A stretch of 27,020 bases of DNA from Dissophora ornata (GCA_025201705.1 MU617012.1:1-27020), one strand, 5' to 3'. Shown: positions 10,326 through 20,168, numbered from the stretch's first letter. The notes: a model not told the origin generated them from the sequence alone. Program-made: numbers and translations.

Positions 10326-11100
10326 GAGGAGACACGATAGAAGGGGCAGAAGATTGATAGGAAGAGAAAAAAGCGCTCAGCGATGTGACCATGAAAAGGA
10401 GGATCAAAAGCCAAAGATGAGCGATTTTTGCTGTTCGTCGTTTCACAAGAGCCAAGAAATTATTCCTCCCAACAGGGCAGAGAGACCCCAAACTGTCCTT
10501 ATTTGCTCCATACGATCAGCAGCATTATTTTAGATATGCCAAAGACACAACCAGTGGAAGGGTGGGAGATGGACCCACGGCATAGATTCGGGCGCAAAAA
10601 TAACGCACTCGCACAGAGATGCTCATCTACCATGACGCACCCTCGGGTTACACATGAACCCACCCTATGTACGTTATGGCGCAGGCACAGACAGCAATCC
10701 TGGCAACATGGGCGACATAGATTTTGAACGCGGACAATTATATTTTTTAATCGCGCACCACTAGCCGGTAAACCTTTTTTTTTTGATACCTCGCCATGAG
10801 CGATTTTCAACGTCATTGCAGCTCGTTTCTTGCACGCATCAATCAAATCACACACAAGCGCTCATGTTCTCCTGCAGCCACAAAAAAAACCCCTCATAGT
10901 CGTGGACTGCAGCTATCACGCGTCGCTCGATGCTGGCATTCATGCCCCATTTCAGTCCAGGAGAACGGCAATTCTCTTCAGCAATCTGCAATCTGCGTGC
11001 TACCCTGTCTTTGATATTAGTGTCCTGCAAAATGGGGTAGTAAGGGTGTAATTTGCTTTGTGTGGGAACAGGATGATGAACAACTGCCCCCAGAACAACG

Positions 11101-11109
11101 TATAAAAAA
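11101..11109 (+). promoter_or_regulatory. Forward TATA box of an unassigned transcript
   Basis: TATAAAAAA followed 50-150 nt later by CT-rich DNA typical of the transcription start regions seen elsewhere in this window. Downstream at 11314-11341 is a branch-like CTTACTAAACT and an acceptor-like TCGGCAG, then a 10-codon ATG frame at 11367-11399. No long frame follows. Confidence 0.3.
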
Positions 11110-11517
11110 GATATCAAGGGATACTAGCCAGCAAGAACAGCGAGCGCGTGCGATCCTCCCTCACTCTTCCTCAGCCTTTCTTTGAGCTCTCCTGCACCTC
11201 TTTCCCCTGGGCTGACATAGGACTAAATGGATCTCTTCTTTTTTTTCGTCCTTCTTCTCTCTGCCTGTTCAACGCCAGACTAAATTCGTTTTTTTTTCAA
11301 AATCAAACGCACTTACTAAACTGCCCTTCCACAATCGGCAGGACTTTCAATCCACCTGGAAGTTCAATGGACCTCGATAGCGCAAACATAGCATCATAAC
11401 CAGCCCAGCGCAAAGCCTATGTCGCAGAGCACAAGACCTCCCCCCTTACTCCTGCAGTGCGCACTTGCACTCTCGAACTTCCTTGCTCATAAATAATATT
11501 GCGCGACGCAAAAAAAG

Positions 11518-11525
11518 TATAAAAA
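11518..11525 (+). promoter_or_regulatory. Second forward TATA-like box
   Basis: TATAAAAA, 417 nt downstream of the first, again without an obvious protein gene after it. Confidence 0.25.
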
Positions 11526-11710
11526 GAGCATGCTTCCTAGAACACATTAGTTCTCGGATGAGGTACACTCTTATTTACTGTGTTCTTTGGTGACGGTTGT
11601 GTGAGATGTTATATGGGCTTATGAGGGCCTACGTTGTCAAATGAGAGGCTTTTCTGTTGGATACAAAGTCATGCCCATAAATGTTGTCGATGGCCACGCT
11701 CTATCGCACC

Positions 11711-11741
11711 GTAAACTTGGTAAACTTTATTTGCGGTAAAC
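11711..11741. promoter_or_regulatory. Three GTAAAC motifs in 31 bp
   Basis: GTAAAC occurs at 11711-11716, 11720-11725 and 11736-11741, all on the plus strand. GTAAAC(A) is the core of forkhead-factor sites, so this may be a forkhead-type regulatory cluster. Function is inferred from the motif only. Confidence 0.3.
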
Positions 11742-12795
11742 GTGCTGTGAGGATGTCGATCGTAAATCTGTGTGCAAACTCTCCGTGGGGAACTGGGGGT
11801 GTGTGCCCTCCCTCCGTCGCAGCTCGCACGAGATAAATAAAAAAATCCCTCATGTCCCAGCAAAAAATTATGATAAGCAAGCAGCTGCACAACACCTATT
11901 CTACAAGAGGTGTGGAATGATGAGCCTTCCATCATCCTCGCTTTATTCGCGCACATCGCGTCGACGAGCATCTCATGCACGAACTTGTGTCAGTGCCATT
12001 GTCGCCAGCTCATACACGTGAGCCTTTTCTAGACAAGAAGCGATGACCTCAAGATAATGGACAAATGCAAAGCGCTTTTTTGCTTTTCATCTCTGCTAAC
12101 CCACCTCTTTTCTCTGTCATTTCTTTATCCTGTCCGCCACTTACCCTCTTGGCTTCTTTTTTTTCTGCTGTTGGCCGGCCATCAAGTCACCCTTGAACTA
12201 GCCGTCCTTTTGCAGCGTAAGCAGGTCATCAACAGAGTTGCACCAAAATACTGTCTCTCAATGAAACGCGCAAAAACTGAGAGGAGTGATGAGCAAACGG
12301 TCAAGTCTACAACGGCTCTTCTAGCCAGGCACAAATAAACCATCTACGTCCGTTATTGCCCTTGTCACAGATAGAGGGCAGACAGAGTCATTTCCCCTCG
12401 GCCTTGCCGGCCTGTCCGGGGAGAGATTTGGGGACACCCTTGGAAATACGGATTTGGGTTTAATTGATGAGAGCCTCATGGCTTTGGTCAGCGGTCCGAG
12501 GTGTCTGTGTTCGCATGAAACAAGCCTCCGAGAGCACACACATAATCATGTCCTCGCACGACATGGCCGCAATGGGCTGTCGATATACAAATGCTTCACA
12601 TAAGCATAGAACAAACCCTCCTTTTTCGACAGTCGTATCCGTGGAACGTAGGAAACGTAAGACGGCCAAAGAAAAAAAATGCATACGTACATGCATGCAT
12701 GTTCGAAATAAACGCAGGAATCCAGAAACACGGCGAGTATTTTCTGAATCATCAAGAGGACATTGCACACTGTGATCCAGCGTTGGCAGGCTACA

Positions 12796-12866
12796 AGGAC
12801 AAGACATGACGAGACACGATAGGGCTAGACAGGACGCGGCAAGGTACAACAAGACGCGACAGGACC
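12796..12866. repeat. Degenerate tandem repeat of GACAGGAC-like units
   Basis: Repeated GACAAGAC, GACGAGAC, GACAGGAC, AAGACGCGACAGGAC units follow each other with small changes over about 70 bp. It resembles a decayed short-unit minisatellite. No coding role seen. Confidence 0.5.
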
Positions 12867-13512
12867 CCTCACAACAGCGGCGGGGGTCCCTGAAGTGCTC
12901 CATCGTGTCTTGGAATAGTCCGTTGACCTGAGGGCCATGCCGAGATCGAACGCCATCTCGACGCCAACGTTATTTTTCGGCCAACTTGAAGGTCCAGCCC
13001 GAGGCGGATCTGTGTTGTTGTAGTTGTTGTAACGCTTGGCTGGCAAAGAAAAAGCAAGCCGCGTGTTATTGTTGTGTTTCCCCTTTGTGATGAGGAGGGA
13101 CAGCGTGCAGCGATCAGTCCTTTTTGCATACCATCCCCATGGACCTATTCCTGTTGTTGTTGTTGTTTCCTGATTGCTGTTTCCGATGGTCTTGCACCAA
13201 GGATCGTGGATGTGTTGTGGTCTTCTGCCTTCGACCCCTACGGATCGCATGGCCCCGTCGCATCGAGTGTCATCCTCTTGCTCTGCTACTCCGTCCTTGA
13301 CTCTCTCCTATACACGATCCTACCCTTATTCTCATTTCTCTGCTCACCACCGCTGCCCCGCAGAATAAGGCTGCCTGTGAGCTGATCACACGAACGACCT
13401 CTGCTCTGGCATTCCTCTCATCGTCCTCTCCTCTCCTCTTCTCATTCTCTTTTCAATCTTCGTTTCATCTTGGATGCGACGACTTTCTCATTCCACTTCT
13501 TTGACATCTATA

Positions 13513-13513
<1 letters not shown>

Positions 13514-13580
<67 letters not shown>

Positions 13581-13593
13581 AAAAAAAAAAAAA
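13514..13593 (+). repeat. Long poly(A) tract (A65, GG, A13)
   Basis: An uninterrupted run of 65 A (13514-13578), then GG and 13 more A, followed by purine-rich GAACAAGGACAAGAAC. It lies in the leader or promoter of the F-box-like gene at 13769. It could be an expanded poly(dA) promoter element, or the tail scar of a retroposed RNA; no flanking target duplication was identified. Its length may be unreliable in an assembly. Confidence 0.85.
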
Positions 13594-13638
13594 GAACAAG
13601 GACAAGAACAAGAACAGAAATAGACCACAAGAACCCAG

Positions 13639-13733
13639 GTGAGTTTGCACACCCAAGGTCGTTTTTTTTTTGTGATGGCACTCTACACACAAGCGACATG
13701 CCATTTGCTCACTCGCCATTCCTCATTGCTCAG
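13639..13733 (+). other. Probable 5' UTR intron
   Basis: A strong donor CCAG|GTGAGT at 13639 and a pyrimidine-rich acceptor TTGCTCAG ending at 13733 bracket 95 nt, the size of other introns here. It would be removed from the leader of the gene starting at 13769. No branch site of the CTRAY type is clear. Confidence 0.45.
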
Positions 13734-13768
13734 TTTGCTCAAGCAAGAAAAAGAACAACAACAGAAAC

Positions 13769-16700
13769 ATGTTGGAACGACACGCCAAGGTGACGTGGTT
13801 TACGCCCTCGAGGATTGCTTCCACCGCAGGGACCACCGCTGTCTCTGATGATGCGTTGACGCCCAAGCAGCAGCATTGCGGCCAACAGCACGCCGATCAA
13901 GCTGCAGCCCTTGCTCAGCCTTGCAATAATTCTCCCTCGTCGATTGCGCCCAACCACAACAACAACAATAGCAACAGCGGTAACAATAGCAACAGCAATA
14001 ACAATATCAACAACGCAAACAACAAAACCGACCCTCTTTCCGTCTACGGCCCTGCTTTCGAGAAAAAGCCCTCGGCGATCCTAAGAGGGAGACGCCTTCG
14101 TCCCTCAAGGAGCACGCTGGTTTTTGGTCAGACCCTGCTATCACCAACGTCCTTGTCAGCCACAGCACGCAGCAGACACCACAAGCAAACGCATGCCGCC
14201 TATCCCAACGACTCGACCTTCGTTACCCCTCGCAGACTTAGCCAGGATTCGTCCTCTGGATATTCAATTACCGGCAGTCTGTTGTCCGAAAACGATGACG
14301 TTGACGATGACGAGCTGATGGAGGCAGCCGCCTTTCCACAAAGCTGGAGCGACATGTACTATGCTGAGATGCCACTCGAACTACTCGACAATATCTTTCA
14401 GCAGCTCCTCTACGTCTCCAGCGACAGCCTTAGTGGTCTCGCTGAGGAAAAGAAGCGTGTCAAGTCCAGGACCTACACCGCGCCTGTGTACTTTTCCAGA
14501 CCGCACACCCTCCCGCCTCAAGTGCTGGCAGCTGGAGTCGACCTTGATCAATTTGTCAGGCAGCAAGATGAGTTGAAGCTATGGCTTCAACAAGAGGACC
14601 CTCAACAGTATCAGCTTCTCTACGATCAATGGGTTCGAGGTGGATGCTACGACAGTCCTGCTCTATTTCAGACACTAAAGCCCTTCGAGCTCAGCCGTGC
14701 CTCGAGCGCGTCCGATTCCACGTCTTCTTCCCGTTCGGCCTCTCGACCCCCTACCTCAAGACTGGATTCGAACCTTTTGACAGACCATGAACTCAGTTAT
14801 GACGCCGAAGACGACAACGAGTCCGAGGAAATGGACAGCGATGGCGGATTCGAGGCAAACCAGAAGAAATCCCGAAATACAGTATCGACTCTGGGCCATA
14901 TGATGTCGAACCTTGACATGGATAACTCGAGACACTCCAGTCGCTGGATCATCGAGGAAGACTACGGTGATGACGAAGGCTCCACCAGCTCTGGGAGCCA
15001 CGAAATAGGATACGCGTATCGAGATGATTCGCTGTCTGGAACAACGGCGTCGATGGGGTCCTCTTCAGCATCTTATACAGATGAAGATGATTATGAGGGC
15101 GACTTGGAGGATGTAGAATCCGTGAATGGCGCTAGCAGTGTTACTGATACCCAGCACTCCATGTCAGACGCGTCGGCCCCGAAGGCGATGATGAGTAGCA
15201 GTAGTAGCGTCAGCAGCGGCGGTGGCAGTAATGCGAAGACCTTTAGACGCGCAGTGCGCGCAAGAGCATCCAGTCAATGTTGCTGCAACCTCGGGTTCCA
15301 GGACTCGTATGTTCAGTCAATTTCTTCAAGACGAGGCATCAATCGTGTCAATGATGACCTCGACGAAGAAAAGGTGCTGTACCAACTACACCGCGATCAA
15401 TACTTTCATCCGACAACACACACCTCTTTGCAGTCCGATCTCTACAACTGCTCTCTTGTCAACCGTCAGTGGAGAATCGCAGCGCTGCAGCTTCTTTGGC
15501 AAAATGTCGTCCTCGACTCTGAGAGTTGCAGACCCGAACCTACAGACCCGTGTGCTTCCTGTCGATACCCCAAAGCATACAGGCACGGGTCCTTCTCCAC
15601 AACAAGTCCGCCCTCATCCTCTACGTCATCCTCTCCTTCACGAGCACTTCCTCGCGCATCCACTTCACCGTCCACTTTTTCATCTAGCCGAATTACCCGA
15701 ACAAGACTCGAGGCGATGTTGGATAGCTACCTTGAGATCTACGGACTCGATCTTGCCAAGTGTGTCCAAACTGTAGAACTGGACCTTCGTCTTTTGGTTT
15801 GGTCTGCAGAAGGCGAGTCAGTCAAAAGGATTCTGAAGCGTCTTTCACCTTTCACGCATCTACGGTTGGTTTGGGCGGGCAATGAATCACAAGAGGAGAT
15901 CATCACGGGTTTCAGGGTCGCAATGGAGACAATGTACTTGCAGATTCGGCACGTTCACTTCTTTGACGGCTTCGTGATCTCCAAGGCGTGGGCTCGGGAG
16001 ATGGAAAGGATGGAGAGGCTGGAGACGGTGACGATGGAGACTTTGGGGGGAATGGAAATGATTGAGTATAACTGGAGACAGATCAAGTTCCTGCAACTGA
16101 ACTATGTCATTCCTAGAAGTGCCCTCGGCTATCCAGAAGGATCACCATCGCCACCAGTGACGATGCCGCTCATTACGGGCGGCTCGCATACGGCGGCGCA
16201 ACAGCACAGCGATGAGGCAATTTCGGTCGCTGCTGCTGCCATGACACCTTCATTCGGCCTGCAAGGACTTGGCGTTGGAGTCCCCGGATGGGGTCAGTGG
16301 ACAGGACTACGCAAAATCCAGATCCGAATTCGAGACCATAATGAGGTTTTACAGCGTGAGTGGCTCCAGGACCTCACGAACGTTATCACTCAGAACTCTA
16401 TTCTGATTGATCACCACTGTCAGCAGCGATTCCAAGGGGCTGCCATATCTACTGCTACTTCTCCGTCCCTTTTTGGACCACCCCTAGAAGTTCTGGACAT
16501 TGACTGTGAGGTATCTCATCCGCACAAGGAAATCTTCACGAATCTTGTGCAAGCCTGGGGCCATCGACTGGAGGAGTTTCATTTCAGTCAGAGTGCAGAG
16601 CTGACGGATGATTTCTTTTGGCTGTGTCTGCAGAAGATGACGAGAATCAAGAAGTTGAGTCTGAGGGACTCTCGTGGTATTACAGGAGAAGGGATCAGCC

Positions 16701-16918
16701 TTGAGCCTTCTTGTAATGACGGCGCTATGGGTGCCTCCACTGCTGTTGCTGCTGTTGCTGCTACTGCAGTGAGCAAGGGTATCAAGGTACCGATCATGTG
16801 GCCAAGAGAGTTCCGAGAACTAAACTTGGATCAGTCGCGTGTGAGAGGAGATTTCTTGAGGACACTGCAAGCTCAGTGCCCAGGAATGCGCTTCAAGGTC
16901 CGCGAGATGAGGCAATGA
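13769..16918 (+). CDS. Large F-box-like protein with split F-box and C-terminal LRR-like region
   Basis: Single-exon frame of 1049 aa with ATG in good context (AACATG). Probable SCF-type adaptor, nuclear or cytosolic. The N-terminal 190 residues are disordered, with an Asn-rich run (62-86). At 199-214, AEMPLELLDNIFQQLL is the first helix of an F-box; the second half, DLYNCSLVNRQWRIAALQLLWQNV, appears only at 557-580. Between them lie about 340 residues that are mostly Ser/Asp/Glu-rich, apart from one ordered-looking piece (250-306). Another Ser/Pro-rich insert follows at 606-645. From about 650 to the end the chain is ordered, with LRR-like pieces such as CVQTVELDLRLLVW, LEVLDIDCEV, IKKLSLRDSRGITG and FRELNLDQSRV. 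No introns interrupt the frame, and the composition does not suggest foreign origin. A coiled or acidic linker protein is the alternative, but the two half-motifs are good F-box matches. It lies in tandem with the MATH/BTB-like gene downstream. Confidence 0.82.
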   Translation: MLERHAKVTWFTPSRIASTAGTTAVSDDALTPKQQHCGQQHADQAAALAQPCNNSPSSIAPNHNNNNSNSGNNSNSNNNINNANNKTDPLSVYGPAFEKKPSAILRGRRLRPSRSTLVFGQTLLSPTSLSATARSRHHKQTHAAYPNDSTFVTPRRLSQDSSSGYSITGSLLSENDDVDDDELMEAAAFPQSWSDMYYAEMPLELLDNIFQQLLYVSSDSLSGLAEEKKRVKSRTYTAPVYFSRPHTLPPQVLAAGVDLDQFVRQQDELKLWLQQEDPQQYQLLYDQWVRGGCYDSPALFQTLKPFELSRASSASDSTSSSRSASRPPTSRLDSNLLTDHELSYDAEDDNESEEMDSDGGFEANQKKSRNTVSTLGHMMSNLDMDNSRHSSRWIIEEDYGDDEGSTSSGSHEIGYAYRDDSLSGTTASMGSSSASYTDEDDYEGDLEDVESVNGASSVTDTQHSMSDASAPKAMMSSSSSVSSGGGSNAKTFRRAVRARASSQCCCNLGFQDSYVQSISSRRGINRVNDDLDEEKVLYQLHRDQYFHPTTHTSLQSDLYNCSLVNRQWRIAALQLLWQNVVLDSESCRPEPTDPCASCRYPKAYRHGSFSTTSPPSSSTSSSPSRALPRASTSPSTFSSSRITRTRLEAMLDSYLEIYGLDLAKCVQTVELDLRLLVWSAEGESVKRILKRLSPFTHLRLVWAGNESQEEIITGFRVAMETMYLQIRHVHFFDGFVISKAWAREMERMERLETVTMETLGGMEMIEYNWRQIKFLQLNYVIPRSALGYPEGSPSPPVTMPLITGGSHTAAQQHSDEAISVAAAAMTPSFGLQGLGVGVPGWGQWTGLRKIQIRIRDHNEVLQREWLQDLTNVITQNSILIDHHCQQRFQGAAISTATSPSLFGPPLEVLDIDCEVSHPHKEIFTNLVQAWGHRLEEFHFSQSAELTDDFFWLCLQKMTRIKKLSLRDSRGITGEGISLEPSCNDGAMGASTAVAAVAATAVSKGIKVPIMWPREFRELNLDQSRVRGDFLRTLQAQCPGMRFKVREMRQ

Positions 16919-17030
16919 AGTGCAAGAGCATGCATGTGAGGTCTCGATTCGATCCACTGCGCATCTTTGCACTCTTCAGCTCCTCAGCTCATGTATATGT
17001 TGTAAATGATAAAGATACCGAAAATATAAA

Positions 17031-17036
17031 AATAAA
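17031..17036 (+). terminator. Poly(A) signal of the large F-box-like gene
   Basis: AATAAA in an A/T-rich stretch, 113 nt after the stop codon at 16916-16918. Confidence 0.6.
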
Positions 17037-17349
17037 TATATATGTATAAGTCCCCATGTAGTGCAGAAACCGTTGTGCATAGAAGTGGCCAATCGCAGTA
17101 AAACGCGCCCAATGATCAGACGCGTTTTGATCACCGCGTGTTGTCACGCGTCCTCGCACAGCAATTTTTTTATTTTATTTTCACCTCTGCTCTTACCTCC
17201 CCTCGCTCCATTTTTCTGTAAACGGCTCTTCACTTTCCGCTTTCTCACTCGCCGACATTCTTTTTTCTATATTTTTTTTAAACAGCTTCGCAACATTACT
17301 CCCCCCAAAGAGTCTAAACCACTATAACCCCTCACCCGGAAAGCGTGCA

Positions 17350-20013
17350 ATGGCGACCGGAGACGTTGTCACATCTGAGGACTCGCTCTTTTGGAAGCTG
17401 ACTATCAAACCGACTCAGTTTCCAGCCAACTTTTGTGAGTCTGTCACCCGATACTTTGAAACGGAGCCGGAAAGAGATCCGTGTTCCTGGCAGGGCCGGT
17501 GGAGGATGTCGTTTACGGAGAATATGATCAACGGGGTCGTGACAATCGATATCGAGATCATGCGGGTCAGAAGCTCTTCGTCACAGGAGCAGCAACAGCA
17601 ACAAGAGCGGGACAAGGGTCCGCCAGCGGACGGCAGAAAAGGGACCCACTACAAGACAATTAGGTTGCACACTCCCAAGAGAGCAGCGCCGGCATTGTCC
17701 ATGGCTCTGAGCAATGCAACAGAATGGGACATCCCACTTCGCGGCAAGTGTATCCGTTCCTTTTTAACCTTTGTTCTTCTTCAAATGATGATCAGTGGCG
17801 CAGCTTGAACGGCTTCCATCCTCTAAATTCGTGGAGGAAATGCTGCCTTTCCAAACCGCCGACTGACGAGCTTTTTTTCTCACTTTCTAGTTGAAATAGA
17901 CGCCTCTACGATCCTCTGCCGGAACCTCTACCAATTCGAGATCGTCTTGTCGGAAGAAACATCATCCGGCCATGTCCCAAGCCCTTCTTCCTGCTATCGC
18001 ATCCTGGATTCGCTCTTTCACGAGGTCATCCCTGCATCACTTCCAAGCCCCATCACCGCTGACATCTGGTTTGAGTTCCATCTTCCATCGTCTCTTCAAG
18101 ATAGCAATCCTCAGGAGGCTGTCGTGGTTGTGGGGGCTCATGAACAGGTCCTGTCTCAGCGACCGTACTTCGCGAGATGGATCAAACGTGAGAGGGAGAG
18201 GCAGGAAGAGGAACGGCGGTCGCAGTTGTGGGAGGAACGGAGAATTCATGAGCAACATCAGCAGCAGTTATTATTTCAGCCGAGAGAGGTGATCCCGCAG
18301 CCGCAGAAATGGCGTCTGATCGAAGATGTGGCACAAGGGCATGAGCAGATAGAGATGACTGAGCATGGTCCGTGGGATCAGCGTGAGGGCAAACGTTGCG
18401 ACGAGACGATGGAACATGGGTGGAGCTCTAGCTACCCATATCCTAAATCCCAACAACCGCGCCATACGACCTCTCATGCATCGTCGGTTCAATATCCTCC
18501 ACTCTCTTTCCTTTCACTACAGCAGCGCTCTGACAAGCCGTTTCGATCTTTACATCCAGGCTCAGTATCACTTATGCCGCTCGGAGTGCCCGAAAATATT
18601 TCTGCAGGGGGCCCTGCTGGATTTGGTTCACGACAGGCAGAACCAGTAGCAATGCTGCCTTCAGGCCCCGGTGATCTGCCTCTGCCACCAATTCCCTTTC
18701 CAGCGCTTCGTGTCCGAGTCGAGAGCATGTCGCAGGACACATTCCGCGTGCTGCTACAGTACATCTACACAGGTCAGATCATCCTTTCAGAGCAACAACT
18801 GACAGACGTCGAGATGTATTGGAACGACAATGCAGAAGGTTATCAGCTGTCGCAGGGTGGGACGCAGAGTGGACAGAGGTTCACGGAGGGTGGGGTAGCG
18901 ACGTGTTCTGGAGGAAATGGTGCCGAAAGGGACCGAGAGGAATCTCATCCTAAGGCTCCAACCATCCTTCCTCCACTCGAGCCGTTGTGGCCATCGCCGC
19001 TCCCATCGAAGGGACATGGACGCGAGGCGAAGGACGGCAGCGAGTCTCATCAAACAGCATTCACGGCGCCGCTATATGCCACCTGGGACCGATCATATGA
19101 CGATTCCCCCGCAATGATCTCAACATCTGCTCCAGTATACGCCTCCACCCCTGCACCATCCCTCTCATCCTGGACCCCATGCTCCCGCTGGAGCCCTCAC
19201 CTACTCTACCGAGACAACATCCACCGTATTCACGATTCAGGTCCAAATCAAACTCCACCTCAACCCAAAGCTCAGAGCCAAGGCCAGGGTCAACAACAAC
19301 AGCAACACCCAGGGGTCCACCAACCACACCGAAAGAAAGAGCGCCATTCCACTTGCTCCTGGGAAAACCTCCTCCTCGCCGCCACAGAATGTGAACTCCC
19401 AGATTTGCAAGAACTTGCCATGACGGCTAATCAATACCGCTGTCAAATGATGGCCATCCACGCCTCCACCGACAGCAACAATAACAACAACAGTTGCGAC
19501 GATGGCCTACCCAAAGTCGCCCAAACAGGGTTCGACGAAACAACACTCGATATCCAGCTCGCGCTCAGTGAACACGTCTTGAGATTGTTCCTGAACTTGT
19601 ATAGCTCTCCGCTGCTGAGGGAGAGTAGTGAAGGGTCGTTGGCCGTCACGAAGGAGCAGGACACGGAGGGACCGATGAGTGTCGATGAGAAACATATTTC
19701 AATGTCACACAAGGTCCCACATCGAAAACGTGAGTCCGTGCACATCAAGAAATCTGGATTTGAGACACAATACGAAGCTGGGGAACAAAGCTCTAGGAGT
19801 GACGACGGAAGCAGCAATGGTACTGGCGGTAGTGTTGAACCCGTTGATAGTGATATGGCGGAGGAAGACGAACGTAAGGAGGAGCAGGAGCAGGAATCAG
19901 CGGCGTCTGTAGAATTTGAGAACTTGCTTGGTGAACCCGAGTGTGAGGAGGCATTGACGGAGCTTTGCGATGAGATCCAGTACTGGTTCTCGAGAATGCG
20001 TGAGATCACGTAA
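17350..20013 (+). CDS. MATH/BTB-like protein with inserts splitting the BTB domain
   Basis: Probable CUL3-type ubiquitin ligase adaptor. Exon 1 begins at 17350 (MATGDVV); exon 2 is 17891-20013. The intron ends CACTTTCTAG at 17890. Its donor is either GT at 17750 (141 nt, joins RGK-F-EIDAST, 840 aa) or a consensus-like G|GCAAGT at 17744 (147 nt, 838 aa); both keep the frame, and without splicing the frame stops at 17808. The N-terminal 150 residues resemble a MATH/TRAF-like beta domain (LFWKLTIKP, WQGRWRMSF, VTIDIEIMRV). A BTB-like fold then appears in three pieces: 190-233 (ADIWFEFHL, VGAHEQVLSQRPYFARWI), 405-435 (FRVLLQYIYTGQI) and about 621-651 (NLLLAATECELPDLQELAM). They are separated by inserts of roughly 170 and 190 residues rich in Gln, Glu, Ser and Pro. 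The acidic tail ends in an amphipathic segment (EALTELCDEIQYWFSRM). BTB assignment is good; MATH is moderate. Confidence 0.8.
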
Positions 20014-20106
20014 GGAAATCGCGCGTGAGGGACTGAAAGAAATGGTGCGCACCATGGGCCTTGATCGAAATGAAAAACAAACGCTTGGTCGTCCCTGTTC
20101 TCCCCT

Positions 20107-20112
20107 TTTATT
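20107..20112 (-). terminator. Poly(A) signal of the four-TM PPPY protein gene
   Basis: TTTATT on the plus strand reads AATAAA on the minus strand, 137 nt beyond the stop at 20249. It lies upstream of the neighbour's signal (20163), so the two 3' UTRs would overlap. Confidence 0.45.
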
Positions 20113-20162
20113 TCTACATATCGCATACCGACTGTTGCTAAAGCACACGTTTCTCGTTCTCC

Positions 20163-20168
20163 AATAAA
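20163..20168 (+). terminator. Poly(A) signal of the MATH/BTB-like gene
   Basis: AATAAA 150 nt after the stop codon at 20011-20013, inside the presumed 3' UTR of the opposing gene. Confidence 0.6.

Larger units (their letters stand above)
10107..13768. other. 3.7 kb region without a convincing protein gene
   Basis: This gap holds the leftward ATPase promoter and CT-rich leader (about 10107-10330) and the rightward promoter and leader of the next gene (about 13200-13768). Between them I see two forward TATA boxes (11101 and 11518), a GTAAAC cluster (11711-11741), a degenerate GACAGGAC repeat (12796-12866) and scattered AATAAA. Reading frames of 60-150 codons occur on both strands but lack domains, sensible composition or splice-linked continuation. 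No tRNA A/B-box pair or transposon terminal repeat was found by eye. Confidence 0.5.

Noticed and set aside
10499..10855. 118-codon Cys-rich minus-strand frame
   Set aside because: Composition is erratic, there is no signal peptide or recognisable cysteine pattern, and no poly(A) signal or promoter fits.
11534..11553. Imperfect palindrome AGAAC-ACATTA-GTTCT
   Set aside because: Short enough to occur by chance, and the spacing does not fit a heat-shock element or any operator I can name.
12057..12338. 93-codon forward frame with a hydrophobic start and a stop overlapping AATAAA
   Set aside because: The hydrophobic part comes from CT-rich DNA, no domain or splice partner is seen, and the frame is of a length expected by chance in a 3.7 kb gap.
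13470..13793. Forward frame with a poly-lysine run
   Set aside because: The lysines are just the A65 tract translated; the surrounding DNA is leader or promoter sequence.
14761..14780. tRNA B-box-like GGATTCGAACC
   Set aside because: It lies inside the F-box-like coding sequence, and no A-box or cloverleaf is present around it.
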